64,000 bases of DNA, from contig NZ_BLID01000009.1 of NCBI RefSeq assembly GCF_009811315.1, positions 1-64,000 of the forward strand. Reading direction: 5' to 3'. Shown piece by piece: positions 9,788 through 17,954 of this stretch. Within the stretch, counting starts at the first letter, position 1. Each line of letters begins with the position of its first letter. Position numbers and translations under genes: made by a program. Below the pieces are notes generated by a model that saw only the letters and a program-made list of their open reading frames with translations, did no database searches and was not told the origin of the DNA. Source of the DNA: Vibrio atypicus (GTDB taxonomy: Bacteria > Pseudomonadota > Gammaproteobacteria > Enterobacterales > Vibrionaceae).

Positions 9788-9933
9788 TGGTGATTGGCGT
9801 CGTACGATGTTGGTATTATTTATTTTGATTTTGTAACTCACTTCGTTCGGACAGGACAAAGTCAAAACAAATCACACCAATCATATAATTTTCCTTTTCC
9901 ATCTTTTAGATGCTGCTTGAGCGCGTATAGAAA

Positions 9934-11073
9934 ATGACATTTCAGAAAGAAGAACTTAAAACCCCATACTTTATGATCAACGAAGACAAGTTGATCGAAA
10001 ACCTAGAGAAAGCAAAACAGCTAAAAGAGATCTCTGGCGTTAAGCTAGTGCTGGCTCTTAAATGTTTCTCGACTTGGGGCGTATTTGAGATCATCAAACC
10101 TTACTTAGATGGCACGACAAGTTCTGGTCCGTTTGAAGTAAAACTTGGCTACGAAACATTCGGAGGTGAAACACACGCATACAGTGTGGGTTACAGCGAA
10201 GATGATGTCCGCGAAGTGGCAGATATCTGTGATAAGATGATCTTCAACTCACAGTCACAGCTAGCTGCTTACCGACACATCATTGAAGGCAAAGCGTCTA
10301 TTGGCTTGCGTTTAAACCCAGGTGTGAGTTATGCGGGTCAAGACTTAGCAAACCCGGCGCGCCAGTTCTCTCGCTTAGGTGTTCAAGCTGATCACATTAA
10401 GCCAGAAGTCTTTGAAGATATTGATGGTGTGATGTTTCACATGAACTGTGAGAACAAAAATGTCGATGCGTTTATCGGTTTGTTAAACGCTATCTCAGAG
10501 CAGTTTGGTGAATATCTCGATAAACTGGATTGGGTGAGCATGGGCGGTGGCGTGTTCTTTACATGGCCAGGCTACGACATTGAAAAGCTTGGCTTAGCAC
10601 TGAAAGCGTTTTCAGAGAAGCACGGTGTCCAGATGTATTTAGAACCGGGTGAAGCAATCATCACTAAGACCACCGATCTCGTAGTTACGGTGGTTGATAT
10701 TGTCGAGAACGTAAAGAAAACAGCGATCGTCGACTCTGCAACAGAGGCACACCGTTTAGATACGCTTATCTATGATGAGCCCGCATCAATTCTTGAAGCA
10801 TCAGAAGAGGGGGATCATGAGTACGTGATTGGCTCATGTTCATGCTTAGCTGGTGATCAGTTCTGTGAAGCAAGCTTTGATAAGCCACTAGAAATTGGCC
10901 AACGCCTGCACATTTTAGATAGTGCTGGCTACACCATGGTGAAGCTGAACTGGTTTAATGGCTTGAGAATGCCATCAGTGTATTGTGAACGCTCGAATGG
11001 TGATGTTCAAAAGCTTAATGAGTTTGATTACTCGGATTTCAAACGTTCACTCTCTCAGTGGGCTGTAAAGTAG
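9934..11073 (+). CDS. nspC: Carboxynorspermidine decarboxylase
   Basis: 379 residues, an alanine racemase-fold (fold III) PLP decarboxylase. The PLP lysine is K43 in LVLALKCFSTW; C-terminal CSCLAGDQFC supplies the second active-site segment and GGGVFFTWPGY is the glycine-rich phosphate loop. It removes the carboxylate from carboxynorspermidine to give norspermidine, and also acts on carboxyspermidine. The sequence is very close to V. cholerae NspC. The ATG at 9934 has only a weak upstream GAG, so ribosome binding is poor or the start is a few codons away. A strong bidirectional terminator follows. Norspermidine is known in Vibrio to affect biofilm formation through NspS/MbaA. Confidence 0.96.
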   Translation: MTFQKEELKTPYFMINEDKLIENLEKAKQLKEISGVKLVLALKCFSTWGVFEIIKPYLDGTTSSGPFEVKLGYETFGGETHAYSVGYSEDDVREVADICDKMIFNSQSQLAAYRHIIEGKASIGLRLNPGVSYAGQDLANPARQFSRLGVQADHIKPEVFEDIDGVMFHMNCENKNVDAFIGLLNAISEQFGEYLDKLDWVSMGGGVFFTWPGYDIEKLGLALKAFSEKHGVQMYLEPGEAIITKTTDLVVTVVDIVENVKKTAIVDSATEAHRLDTLIYDEPASILEASEEGDHEYVIGSCSCLAGDQFCEASFDKPLEIGQRLHILDSAGYTMVKLNWFNGLRMPSVYCERSNGDVQKLNEFDYSDFKRSLSQWAVK

Positions 11074-11095
11074 TCGTTAGTTTCTAATCTAAACA

Positions 11096-11124
11096 AAAAG
11101 AGCAGCTTTTTAGCTGCTCTTTTT
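11096..11124. terminator. Bidirectional terminator between nspC and the DUF1566 gene
   Basis: A 12-bp perfect stem (AAAAGAGCAGCT with AGCTGCTCTTTT) has A and T runs on both sides and lies between convergent genes. Confidence 0.9.
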
Positions 11125-11132
11125 ATTGCTGA

Positions 11133-11693
11133 CTATTGGTAGTCTTTTACTAAACGAATAAGGATCCTATCCGTACCATTGTTGATAAACTCTTCACCGT
11201 TTTCAAAGTTAATAACGAGCCCGTTCAGGTTTGTGTTTATCTGAACAGAGCCCGCATTTGTAATACGCGGGGCATCAGGTGTGTTAGTCCAGTAAGGCTC
11301 GCTTTCTGTTGCCGGGAAAAAGTTATGATCAATGGCTGGTTCGATACACTGGTAATTGACAATTGAGCCAAGTTCTTTGATGTTTGGCAAGCGAAAACCA
11401 GTGACCACTCCAATAGTAGTATTAGCGGAAACCTCAGTTGCTTGAAGCGCTTCTTGCCAAGTGGCAAAGTGAGTTGCCCCGTCATTTGAACAGCTATTAC
11501 TAGACTCATCGTAGATCTGACCAAGCGTACATTTAGCCCAAAGCAAATTGGTTTTAACATCTAAAACAGTGCCGTTTTCAAGATCGACTAATTGTCCTTC
11601 ATACTGAGCATCTGGTTGATTGATGTTGCAGTTTTGTGCGCTAGAGACAGAGCTAAACAACGCAGCGACGATTGCAATATAAATGGTTTTCAT
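11133..11693 (-). CDS. Exported DUF1566 (Lcl C-terminal) domain protein
   Basis: 186 residues. The N-terminus is a signal peptide, probably cleaved after VSSA (about residue 19). The mature part is one DUF1566 domain: an NGTVLDVKTNLLWAKC opening, a WQEAL segment, the GFRLPNIKELGSIVN motif, and YWTNTP with RLVKD near the end. This domain occurs in bacterial surface proteins and in the C-terminal part of the Legionella collagen-like adhesin Lcl. The start codon shares its A with the stop codon of the upstream lipoprotein gene (TAATG), so the pair is translationally coupled. Both carry DUF1566, which suggests a shared surface role; the ligand is unknown. Confidence 0.8.
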   Translation of the reverse strand: MKTIYIAIVAALFSSVSSAQNCNINQPDAQYEGQLVDLENGTVLDVKTNLLWAKCTLGQIYDESSNSCSNDGATHFATWQEALQATEVSANTTIGVVTGFRLPNIKELGSIVNYQCIEPAIDHNFFPATESEPYWTNTPDAPRITNAGSVQINTNLNGLVINFENGEEFINNGTDRILIRLVKDYQ

Positions 11694-13369
11694 TAATGAT
11701 TTCCTCCACTTACGGCAACAATTGGATAGTGTTTATTTTTCAGACATAACTTTGTTTGGCCAGTTTCAGTATTCACACACCAAGCAGAGCCTTGCTTATC
11801 TGGGCGTGTCGCATTAGTCAATATGCTCTGTCCTTCGATGAACGTAAGGAAATAGTTGTCAGCTAATTCGTCATTGTTAACGTTGTAGTTAACAAACGAA
11901 CGAGCTTCTGATGGAGATGGTAGCCGCCAATCAGTAATACCGCACACGGCAAATTGATTCATTTGGCTTAGATATCCATTGGAATCACAACGTCTGTCTG
12001 ATCCTGAATTTTCTGATACCGCACATGTGACATCTACAGGTACTTCTTGGCGCATGTCTTCTTCTTTTGCGCCCTGATAGCCTCCGTTCATGTCATCTTC
12101 TGGTTCATGCCATGTATATGTATATGAGGTATGCTGCCAGTAATAAGACTCTTTTGAATACGGGTATGCGTAATTATCTGGATCGTCTCTTTGCTTATCG
12201 AGTTCTTCATCCAATTCAGTTTGATTTGGCAAGTTTACTGTTTCATCAGAAGGGCTAGTTTTTCTCTCAATGTACAACCCCGTAGCGTTATCGCGAATAC
12301 AAGTGTAATCAGTGGCATCTACAGGCAGGCTGTTTCCATCACCATCGAATTTGCTATAACTGAAACCATATTGACCATCGTTGTGGTTGACTGGCGCGGC
12401 AATATCTAAGCCATAATTCGCATCTTGGTTAGGGTAATTTGGTGTTGAACCCGTTTCATCGAATGCAGTTCCATTAAACTTGGTGATATAGCCTGTGTCG
12501 TTAAAGCGCTTGTCACCAGGTATATAGATACTCAGCGCGCTGTTGTTAGGAGAAATGGAAGTGTCTGTTGGTTGAGTTAATGTATAAACAAGGGCTTCTG
12601 CACCTTCACTAAGACCATCACTCTGTGCCGTTACGTTGAAGCTTGTAGAGACTGTTCCAGAATTAATAGTAAGAAGGCTGTCACTGTTTAGATCGCTGAC
12701 AAAATCCCCTGAACTTACGGTACCACTTTGCTCTAGTACAACGGACGCATCCATGTGTGAATAATGACTAAGCTCGACTATAAAGCTATCTTGATCACCT
12801 TCAAGCAGAGTGCGGTTAGCTTTTTCGAAGCTTACTGTCGGCTGTCCGTCAGTATCAGAAAGAGTAACGGTTGTTTGCCCATTTTCTATTAAATAATCGG
12901 TACTTGATGCAGCCGAAATAGAGTAGGTCAGTGAGACATCATTTTCGTAATAATTGTTATTGCTAATGATCAATGGGAGCTGTGCAGTTTTTTGCCCGGC
13001 AATAATAACAAATGCTTCAGCAACCTTTGCAGTGTAGTTTTGAAATTGACCTGAACTTCTTGCATTAATATCCGAAGTCGATAAATAAAGCGTAAGATTG
13101 CTTTGTAAGGCCTTAGACAGGGTGACTTCAATATATTGAGTCGAGCTACCATTATTTGGCTCGGAAAAAGTAATAGCGTTGGGAATATTTATTTTGCTAG
13201 CAACGGGGGTTGGAGTCGGATTAGGGTTTGGCCCTGGATTAGGGGTTGTACCACTGTCTCCACCGCTATCACCACCTAAACTGCCGCCGCTACCACCTTT
13301 ACAGCCGGCAAGGAGAATCGCTAGCAATGCAATAGATAGAGTGCTCTTTTTATACATTGTCTCATTCAT
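11693..13369 (-). CDS. Lipoprotein with Calx-beta-like domains and C-terminal DUF1566
   Basis: 558 residues. A lipoprotein signal ends at LLAGC (cysteine at about residue 23). A glycine/serine/asparagine/proline linker follows (about 24-55), then two Calx-beta-like calcium-binding repeats (about 58-280; FEKANRTLLEGDQDSF and related) and a DUF1566 region near the C-terminus with DWRLPSPSEARSFVN. The ATG at 13369 has AGGA 12 bases upstream; an internal ATG four codons later is the alternative. It is the first gene of a two-gene unit with the coupled DUF1566 protein. The architecture fits a surface lipoprotein that displays a binding domain on a stalk. Function was not established. Confidence 0.8.
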   Translation of the reverse strand: MNETMYKKSTLSIALLAILLAGCKGGSGGSLGGDSGGDSGTTPNPGPNPNPTPTPVASKINIPNAITFSEPNNGSSTQYIEVTLSKALQSNLTLYLSTSDINARSSGQFQNYTAKVAEAFVIIAGQKTAQLPLIISNNNYYENDVSLTYSISAASSTDYLIENGQTTVTLSDTDGQPTVSFEKANRTLLEGDQDSFIVELSHYSHMDASVVLEQSGTVSSGDFVSDLNSDSLLTINSGTVSTSFNVTAQSDGLSEGAEALVYTLTQPTDTSISPNNSALSIYIPGDKRFNDTGYITKFNGTAFDETGSTPNYPNQDANYGLDIAAPVNHNDGQYGFSYSKFDGDGNSLPVDATDYTCIRDNATGLYIERKTSPSDETVNLPNQTELDEELDKQRDDPDNYAYPYSKESYYWQHTSYTYTWHEPEDDMNGGYQGAKEEDMRQEVPVDVTCAVSENSGSDRRCDSNGYLSQMNQFAVCGITDWRLPSPSEARSFVNYNVNNDELADNYFLTFIEGQSILTNATRPDKQGSAWCVNTETGQTKLCLKNKHYPIVAVSGGNH

Positions 13370-13491
13370 GAGAGTGAAATTTCCTGAAAGATTAATACAT
13401 ATATTTTCTACGGATTCTATCAGAGATACCTCTTATAAAATATCGAAAATCAATGAATTATTCGTATTAATCACACTTGGAAATATGCTCG

Positions 13492-13519
13492 TTGTATAAC
13501 GAAAAGCTTTCATTATAAT
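13492..13519 (+). promoter_or_regulatory. Sigma-70-like promoter for the small beta-barrel gene
   Basis: TTGTAT (13492-13497), a 16-base spacer and a perfect TATAAT (13514-13519) lie 32 bases before the ATG. Confidence 0.65.
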
Positions 13520-13551
13520 GCGGTCAATTCTTTATTATCTAGGAAACTAAA

Positions 13552-14082
13552 ATGTATAAAGCACTCCTATTAGCATTGTCTGCTTCAGTTGCCTTTTCCG
13601 CGCAAGCTGAAGAGCAAAAAGAATATTTAACTCAAGACTTCTATGTCGGTGGTAACTTAAGCTCTTATAGCCTTGAAGGTAATAGCGGTGCTTCGTTTGG
13701 TGCGCATGTTGGTGCAAAAAATATTTATAACGAACGTTTTATCTTAGGTGGTGAATTTATTATTGCTGGTTACGGCAGCAGTGATTTTGAAAAAGACCAA
13801 GGCGCAACAGAACAGTACTCTATCGCAGGTAATATTCCACTAGGTGTTAGAATTGATGCTGGAAACGCTCTGAATGTCGACTTATACGGTTTGCTTGGCT
13901 ACAAGGTATTATTCCTAGATGGCGCAAGTGATGATTACATTAAAGGTGTTTCTTTTGGTGCCGGAGCTGATCTTGACTTTAACCATTGGGCGCTAGGTTT
14001 GCAGTTTACGCGAACTGAATACGATTATGAGATTAGCGATAACAGCATTATGCTTAAAGGTAGCTATAAATTTAGCTTCTAG
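13552..14082 (+). CDS. Small outer-membrane beta-barrel protein
   Basis: 176 residues with a signal peptide cleaved after SAQA (about residue 19). The mature protein consists of alternating amphipathic strands rich in glycine and aromatics and ends in KGSYKFSF, with the C-terminal phenylalanine typical of outer-membrane barrels assembled by the BAM complex. The size fits an 8-stranded barrel of the OmpA/OmpW type, but no specific family can be named. Translation starts at 13552 after AGGA. The gene has its own promoter and a strong terminator, so it is monocistronic. Confidence 0.8.
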   Translation: MYKALLLALSASVAFSAQAEEQKEYLTQDFYVGGNLSSYSLEGNSGASFGAHVGAKNIYNERFILGGEFIIAGYGSSDFEKDQGATEQYSIAGNIPLGVRIDAGNALNVDLYGLLGYKVLFLDGASDDYIKGVSFGAGADLDFNHWALGLQFTRTEYDYEISDNSIMLKGSYKFSF

Positions 14083-14092
14083 TATTGCTTGC

Positions 14093-14131
14093 TTCTAGCT
14101 CTTACTCCTTAAAGTAAGAGCTAGAAATTTG
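14093..14131. terminator. Strong terminator between convergent genes
   Basis: A 14-bp perfect stem (TTCTAGCTCTTACT with AGTAAGAGCTAGAA) with a 6-base loop ends the beta-barrel gene. It can also serve the convergent gcvR-like gene. Confidence 0.85.
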
Positions 14132-14133
14132 GT

Positions 14134-14646
14134 TTACGCCTCTACCATCACTCGCGTATCTTCACTGAGCGATTCTAGCTCGTTAGCTATATCATCAATA
14201 CCGATGTCTTTCGGTAATCTAATTGCCATATTGGCCGTAAATAGGCTTGAACTCACACCGCCACCGCCTGCAATAAATACCCGCTGACAATCGATATCCA
14301 AAATATTGACTCCTTGGTTATCAAGTACGTGAGTAATTTCATTTACGATCCCTGCACGATCATTCGAATCAAGTCGTAGCTGATAAATGGTTTCGGCGCT
14401 GTGACTGCTCGCATCCGAATCGACAATTTGAACAATGAGATCCTGTTGCGCTTTAAACGCTTCTTGGACTGTGGCGAGATTTGCGGTTGGCACATCAATC
14501 TTAATGACTGCGGCAACTTGGTCTTCAATGAAGTTAACTTTGCTGATTAGCCATTTCCCACCATTTTCATGAGTGATCGCGGCTAACTGTTTAATGGTTG
14601 CCGGTGTTGCTTTACCGACGAAGTTAGCAATAAATGTGCTGTTCAT
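14134..14646 (-). CDS. gcvR: GcvR-like double ACT-domain regulator
   Basis: 170 residues made of two ACT domains (about 1-80 and 88-165; the second has LRLDSNDRAGIVNEITHVL). GcvR in E. coli binds the activator GcvA and represses the glycine cleavage operon when glycine is low. No DNA-binding domain is present, as expected for a regulator that works by protein contact. The start has an excellent GGAGG ribosome binding site. No gcv genes are nearby. Assignment to the family is firm; its target in this organism is inferred. Confidence 0.75.
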   Translation of the reverse strand: MNSTFIANFVGKATPATIKQLAAITHENGGKWLISKVNFIEDQVAAVIKIDVPTANLATVQEAFKAQQDLIVQIVDSDASSHSAETIYQLRLDSNDRAGIVNEITHVLDNQGVNILDIDCQRVFIAGGGGVSSSLFTANMAIRLPKDIGIDDIANELESLSEDTRVMVEA

Positions 14647-14780
14647 GGTGAACCTCCTAGAGAAGCAGGGTGGTATGGTTTAACTTCAGTGTAGGTTGGG
14701 AGGCTAGTTTAGGTTTGACTCAGGTCAAATTTTAGAGCTAATTAATTGTTCAGATTACAGTTATTTTATATTGAGCACAA

Positions 14781-14806
14781 AAAAAGCGACGCTGAGCGTC
14801 GCTTTT
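14781..14806 (-). terminator. Terminator of the DUF3943 gene
   Basis: A GCGACGC stem with a 3-base loop is flanked by A and T runs, about 20 bases beyond the minus-strand stop codon at 14827. Confidence 0.85.
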
Positions 14807-14826
14807 TCTAAAGAGAGCTTTTTGGC

Positions 14827-15735
14827 TTAGAAGCTAATTTTCATTTCTACGCCATAGAAGGCTTTGTCGTAACTTGCGCCAGCGTCCATTGCGAATTGGG
14901 CTGCGTCTTGGTTACCGAACCAAGGAGTGCTGCTGTATTGGAATTCAGCGCTGCCACCCCAAGCATCGCTTGCCCAGCCATGAATGTGACCAACTGGGTT
15001 AAGGAAGAATAGAGTTACGCTACCCATCGTTTCAGAGCCCCACACTTCACCGCCAGTAGCAACAATATCTTGCTCAGCTTCAAACATTAATTCACCCACA
15101 ACAGCACCGAAGAATGGAGTAATGAAAATATCCTGCCAAGAAGGTACTTCAGCAAAAGCTTCTACACCGTATTCCCAAAAGAACGTCGACATGGTTGCCG
15201 AGTAAAGAAAAGACTCAAACTCGTTAAAACCAGCGTGACGTGCCGCTGTATAGTAAACACCACCAAAGTAAGGGTGCATGATGTAGTTTAGAAAGTGCTC
15301 ATCGCGATCCCAAACAGGGCCGGCCGTGACATTGTCTTTCCATTTACTACCAAGTCCGCTTAGGTTACGGTCCTCTGCGTCCCATTTGGTGATAGATTCA
15401 GGCAGAAGTGTCATTAAACCTACCGTAGCGACACTCAAACCCAATATTGTGTAAGTTTGACCCGCAAGGTAATCCCAATCTTTTTCACTTTGGATTGTAA
15501 GATATTTAGGTAGTGGCGGTTCTTCTAGTTTAAGTTCGTTTTCTGTAAGGCCTAAACTAAAAGGGGCAGATGAGTATGCTTGATCAGAATATGTATACAG
15601 TGTGTAATTTTCAGCTTGATCAACCGTGTAGGAAAACTCAATATGTTGATTAGAGTTGCTCATACCTGCATGAGCTAGGGTAGAGGTTGACAAGATTAAA
15701 GCGGTAATGCTTTTTTTGAACACGGAAAACTCCAC
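14827..15735 (-). CDS. DUF3943 family envelope protein
   Basis: 302 residues with a signal peptide cleaved after LAHA (about residue 23). The central part has the features of DUF3943: a hydrophobic stretch at about 92-115, WDRDEHFLNYIMHPYFGG, a Tyr/Phe-rich segment EFESFLYSATMSTFFWEYGVE (split here only by length limits), and WQDIFITPFFGAVVGE. The protein ends in VEMKISF, an outer-membrane-like C-terminus. It probably sits in the outer membrane or periplasm. Function is unknown for the family. It is transcribed alone, divergent from the CinA-like gene, and has its own terminator. Confidence 0.75.
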   Translation of the reverse strand: MEFSVFKKSITALILSTSTLAHAGMSNSNQHIEFSYTVDQAENYTLYTYSDQAYSSAPFSLGLTENELKLEEPPLPKYLTIQSEKDWDYLAGQTYTILGLSVATVGLMTLLPESITKWDAEDRNLSGLGSKWKDNVTAGPVWDRDEHFLNYIMHPYFGGVYYTAARHAGFNEFESFLYSATMSTFFWEYGVEAFAEVPSWQDIFITPFFGAVVGELMFEAEQDIVATGGEVWGSETMGSVTLFFLNPVGHIHGWASDAWGGSAEFQYSSTPWFGNQDAAQFAMDAGASYDKAFYGVEMKISF

Positions 15736-15897
15736 TGCGATTTTTTAATGATCAGACTCACAATTATCCAATAAAGTCAGGTGAATGGAAACTATAATTT
15801 GTCCCGACGAAACATTTAGCGGGATTTTTACTCTATATCTAGCGAAAACAATACTTTTATATTGGCGAGATGAAACGCCAGTGAGTAAGGGATACCT

Positions 15898-17142
15898 ATG
15901 TTGAAAATTGCAATGTTGAGCACCGGTGAAGAAGTCCTCCATGGTGACATTGTTGATACAAATGCTGCTTGGCTGTCTCAGTTATTTTTTGAGAACGGCT
16001 ATTCACTGACCAAGCGTTCAACTGTTGGAGACGAAAACAGTTCCTTGGTTGAAGAGTTGATGATGCTCAGTTTTAACTGCAATGTCGTCATAGTAAACGG
16101 TGGCCTTGGCCCAACCAGTGATGACCTTAGCGCAGAGGCAGCGGCATTAGCGGCGGAAAGTGAGTTAGTCGAATACCCAGAGTGGATTGAAAGACTGGAG
16201 CAGTTTTTTTCAGCCCGCGGGGTAACAATGCCAGAAAGCAATCGTAAGCAAGCGATGTTGCCTATTGGCTCAACGATCATTGATAATCCGATTGGAACGG
16301 CTTGTGGTTTTAAAGTGACGATTAATGAATGTGATTTCTACTTTACGCCAGGCGTACCGAGTGAGTTCAAGTTAATGGTAGAAACCCAAATCCTGCCGGA
16401 CTTGAAGAAACAGCACTCGAATGTTGTGGGCATGGAGTGCAGTAAGTTACATACGTTTGGCACGTCTGAATCGGCGTTGTCTGATCAACTTGATAAAGTG
16501 CAGTTACCAGAAGGATACTTCTTAGGTTATCGATCATATCTGCCATACATTGAAGTTAAATTGTTTGGACCGAAAGAGGATGTTGAGAGACGCATTAAGC
16601 TTTTACAAATGATTTTCAAGTTGATTGAACCGAACGTTGTGAGCGTTGATGAATCGATGCAGCAGCATGTCGGTCACTTGATTCTGGAGAGGAAGCTTTC
16701 AATCTCGACTGCTGAGCAATCGACTCAAGGAAGTCTTTCACATTGGCTTCATTCAAACGAACATGCTGCGGACTATTGTGGGCACGGTTGGGTACTTGGA
16801 AGTCGCGTTGAAGTTGGACATGGAGAAAAAGACGTTCTAGCCGCTACATTTGCTTTGGCGGGTGCTACTAAAGAGAAGTGCGCGACAGATATCTCTATCG
16901 TGACTGGTCGAGTGATTGAGAATACTTTTTCGGTGGCAATTGCTACCAAGGAAGGGGAGTGGGGGCAGACACTAACGTTTAATCGAAATTACAAAAATGA
17001 TGAAAAAGTACTAGTCATTACGACGATTGCGGCGGATATGTTAAGACGTTACTTAGCTTCTAAACCTATGTTTCCAACCTATAGCTCTTTGAAAAGAGAA
17101 AAGGAAATGTATGTTCCACAAAGCGTTTTACAAGGCAAATAA
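15898..17142 (+). CDS. CinA-family protein with degenerate NMN-amidase domain (YfaY-like)
   Basis: 414 residues. Residues 1-170 are the MoaB-like CinA domain (LSTGEEVLHGDIVDTNA, GGLGPTSDDLSAEA, FTPGVPSEF). The C-terminal part, about 255-400, aligns with the PncC nicotinamide-mononucleotide amidase domain, but the catalytic signature AESCTGG is replaced by AEQSTQG, so amidase activity is unlikely. This is the pattern of the YfaY branch of E. coli, whose NMN deamidase activity has been lost. The start at 15898 has AAGGGA upstream. A likely role is pyrophosphatase-type nucleotide chemistry of the N-terminal domain; that is inference from the family. Confidence 0.8.
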   Translation: MLKIAMLSTGEEVLHGDIVDTNAAWLSQLFFENGYSLTKRSTVGDENSSLVEELMMLSFNCNVVIVNGGLGPTSDDLSAEAAALAAESELVEYPEWIERLEQFFSARGVTMPESNRKQAMLPIGSTIIDNPIGTACGFKVTINECDFYFTPGVPSEFKLMVETQILPDLKKQHSNVVGMECSKLHTFGTSESALSDQLDKVQLPEGYFLGYRSYLPYIEVKLFGPKEDVERRIKLLQMIFKLIEPNVVSVDESMQQHVGHLILERKLSISTAEQSTQGSLSHWLHSNEHAADYCGHGWVLGSRVEVGHGEKDVLAATFALAGATKEKCATDISIVTGRVIENTFSVAIATKEGEWGQTLTFNRNYKNDEKVLVITTIAADMLRRYLASKPMFPTYSSLKREKEMYVPQSVLQGK

Positions 17143-17371
17143 TGTCGCTCAAAAGTCGTAAGTAGAATCCGTGTAGCATGCAGTAATAAATGAATGAATA
17201 TTCTTGTTATTACTCACATGCTTTCATAGGCAATTTATATAACCAAATTGTCTAACTGCTAAGCCGATGATTTTAAATGGAAGCGAATTTTGTCTCCAAA
17301 ATGCAACTCGCATTTGCAACAATTCCTCTTACACTAAGAGTTCGTCGCAGATTTCGTTCAGGGAGGCAGTT

Positions 17372-17623
17372 ATGTTTCATCATTCTAAAATACTGGTTTG
17401 GTACCAAGTGGCAAGTCAGAAAGTCATTTTAGGTGAGGCAGTTAGCTCAGATAATCTGGATGCGATCTCCATGTGGTTGACGGCTCCAGAAGAAAAAGGA
17501 AAAGGTTCTTCTCTTGGTTATCGGTTGTCACTTTTTGATGATGATGGAAGAGAAATTGCGGATAAATCAGTATCAATGTTGACGGCTGATGAGTTTTTGT
17601 CTGGCATAAATATGCGAGCTTAG
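17372..17623 (+). CDS. Small conserved-looking protein, unknown function
   Basis: 83 residues from the ATG at 17372, which has a perfect GGGAGG ribosome binding site; a longer in-frame reading frame from 17267 has no such site. The protein starts MFHHSKILVWYQVASQKVIL, then an alpha/beta-looking body rich in Ser, Asp and Gly with no signal peptide or membrane segment. No known motif was recognised. It ends just before a bidirectional terminator. The 228-base gap before it holds nothing clear. Confidence 0.65.
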   Translation: MFHHSKILVWYQVASQKVILGEAVSSDNLDAISMWLTAPEEKGKGSSLGYRLSLFDDDGREIADKSVSMLTADEFLSGINMRA

Positions 17624-17630
17624 ATTGCAA

Positions 17631-17666
17631 AAAAGCCCGGAAGTTGTCTCTCCGGGCTTTTGTTTT
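17631..17666. terminator. Bidirectional terminator, small gene / yfaE
   Basis: AAAAGCCCGG and CCGGGCTTTT form a 10-bp stem with T-rich flanks on both strands, between convergent genes. Confidence 0.9.
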
Positions 17667-17675
17667 ACTGCATAC

Positions 17676-17954
17676 TTATGCGCGTTTTTCTTTTAACGAA
17701 TAGTTGACTTCTTCAATTTCAATATCCGTTTTTGCTCTGCTAATACAAGGTAAAATCTCATCACCTTGTACATACGCCATCGCAAAACCAACGTATTCAA
17801 CTTCACCTGATACCAATTTGCAGCGACATGCGCCACAGTGGCCATCTCGACAGTGATATTCAGGCTCTAACCCTGCACCTTCCATTGTTTCCAAGACGGT
17901 GTTTGATGGGTTAGATTGAATCGCCGTAATTCCGTTGATTTTGATTTGTGGCAT
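17676..17954 (-). CDS. yfaE: 2Fe-2S ferredoxin for NrdB cofactor maintenance
   Basis: 92 residues, a plant-type ferredoxin. Ligand cysteines are in HCRDGHCGACRCKL (C-x4-C-x2-C) and later in ILPCIS. YfaE delivers electrons that maintain and repair the diferric tyrosyl radical of NrdB. The start codon overlaps the nrdB stop codon by one base (TAATG), so it is coupled to nrdB, and it is the last gene of the nrdA-nrdB-yfaE operon, as in E. coli. A terminator follows. Confidence 0.93.
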   Translation of the reverse strand: MPQIKINGITAIQSNPSNTVLETMEGAGLEPEYHCRDGHCGACRCKLVSGEVEYVGFAMAYVQGDEILPCISRAKTDIEIEEVNYSLKEKRA

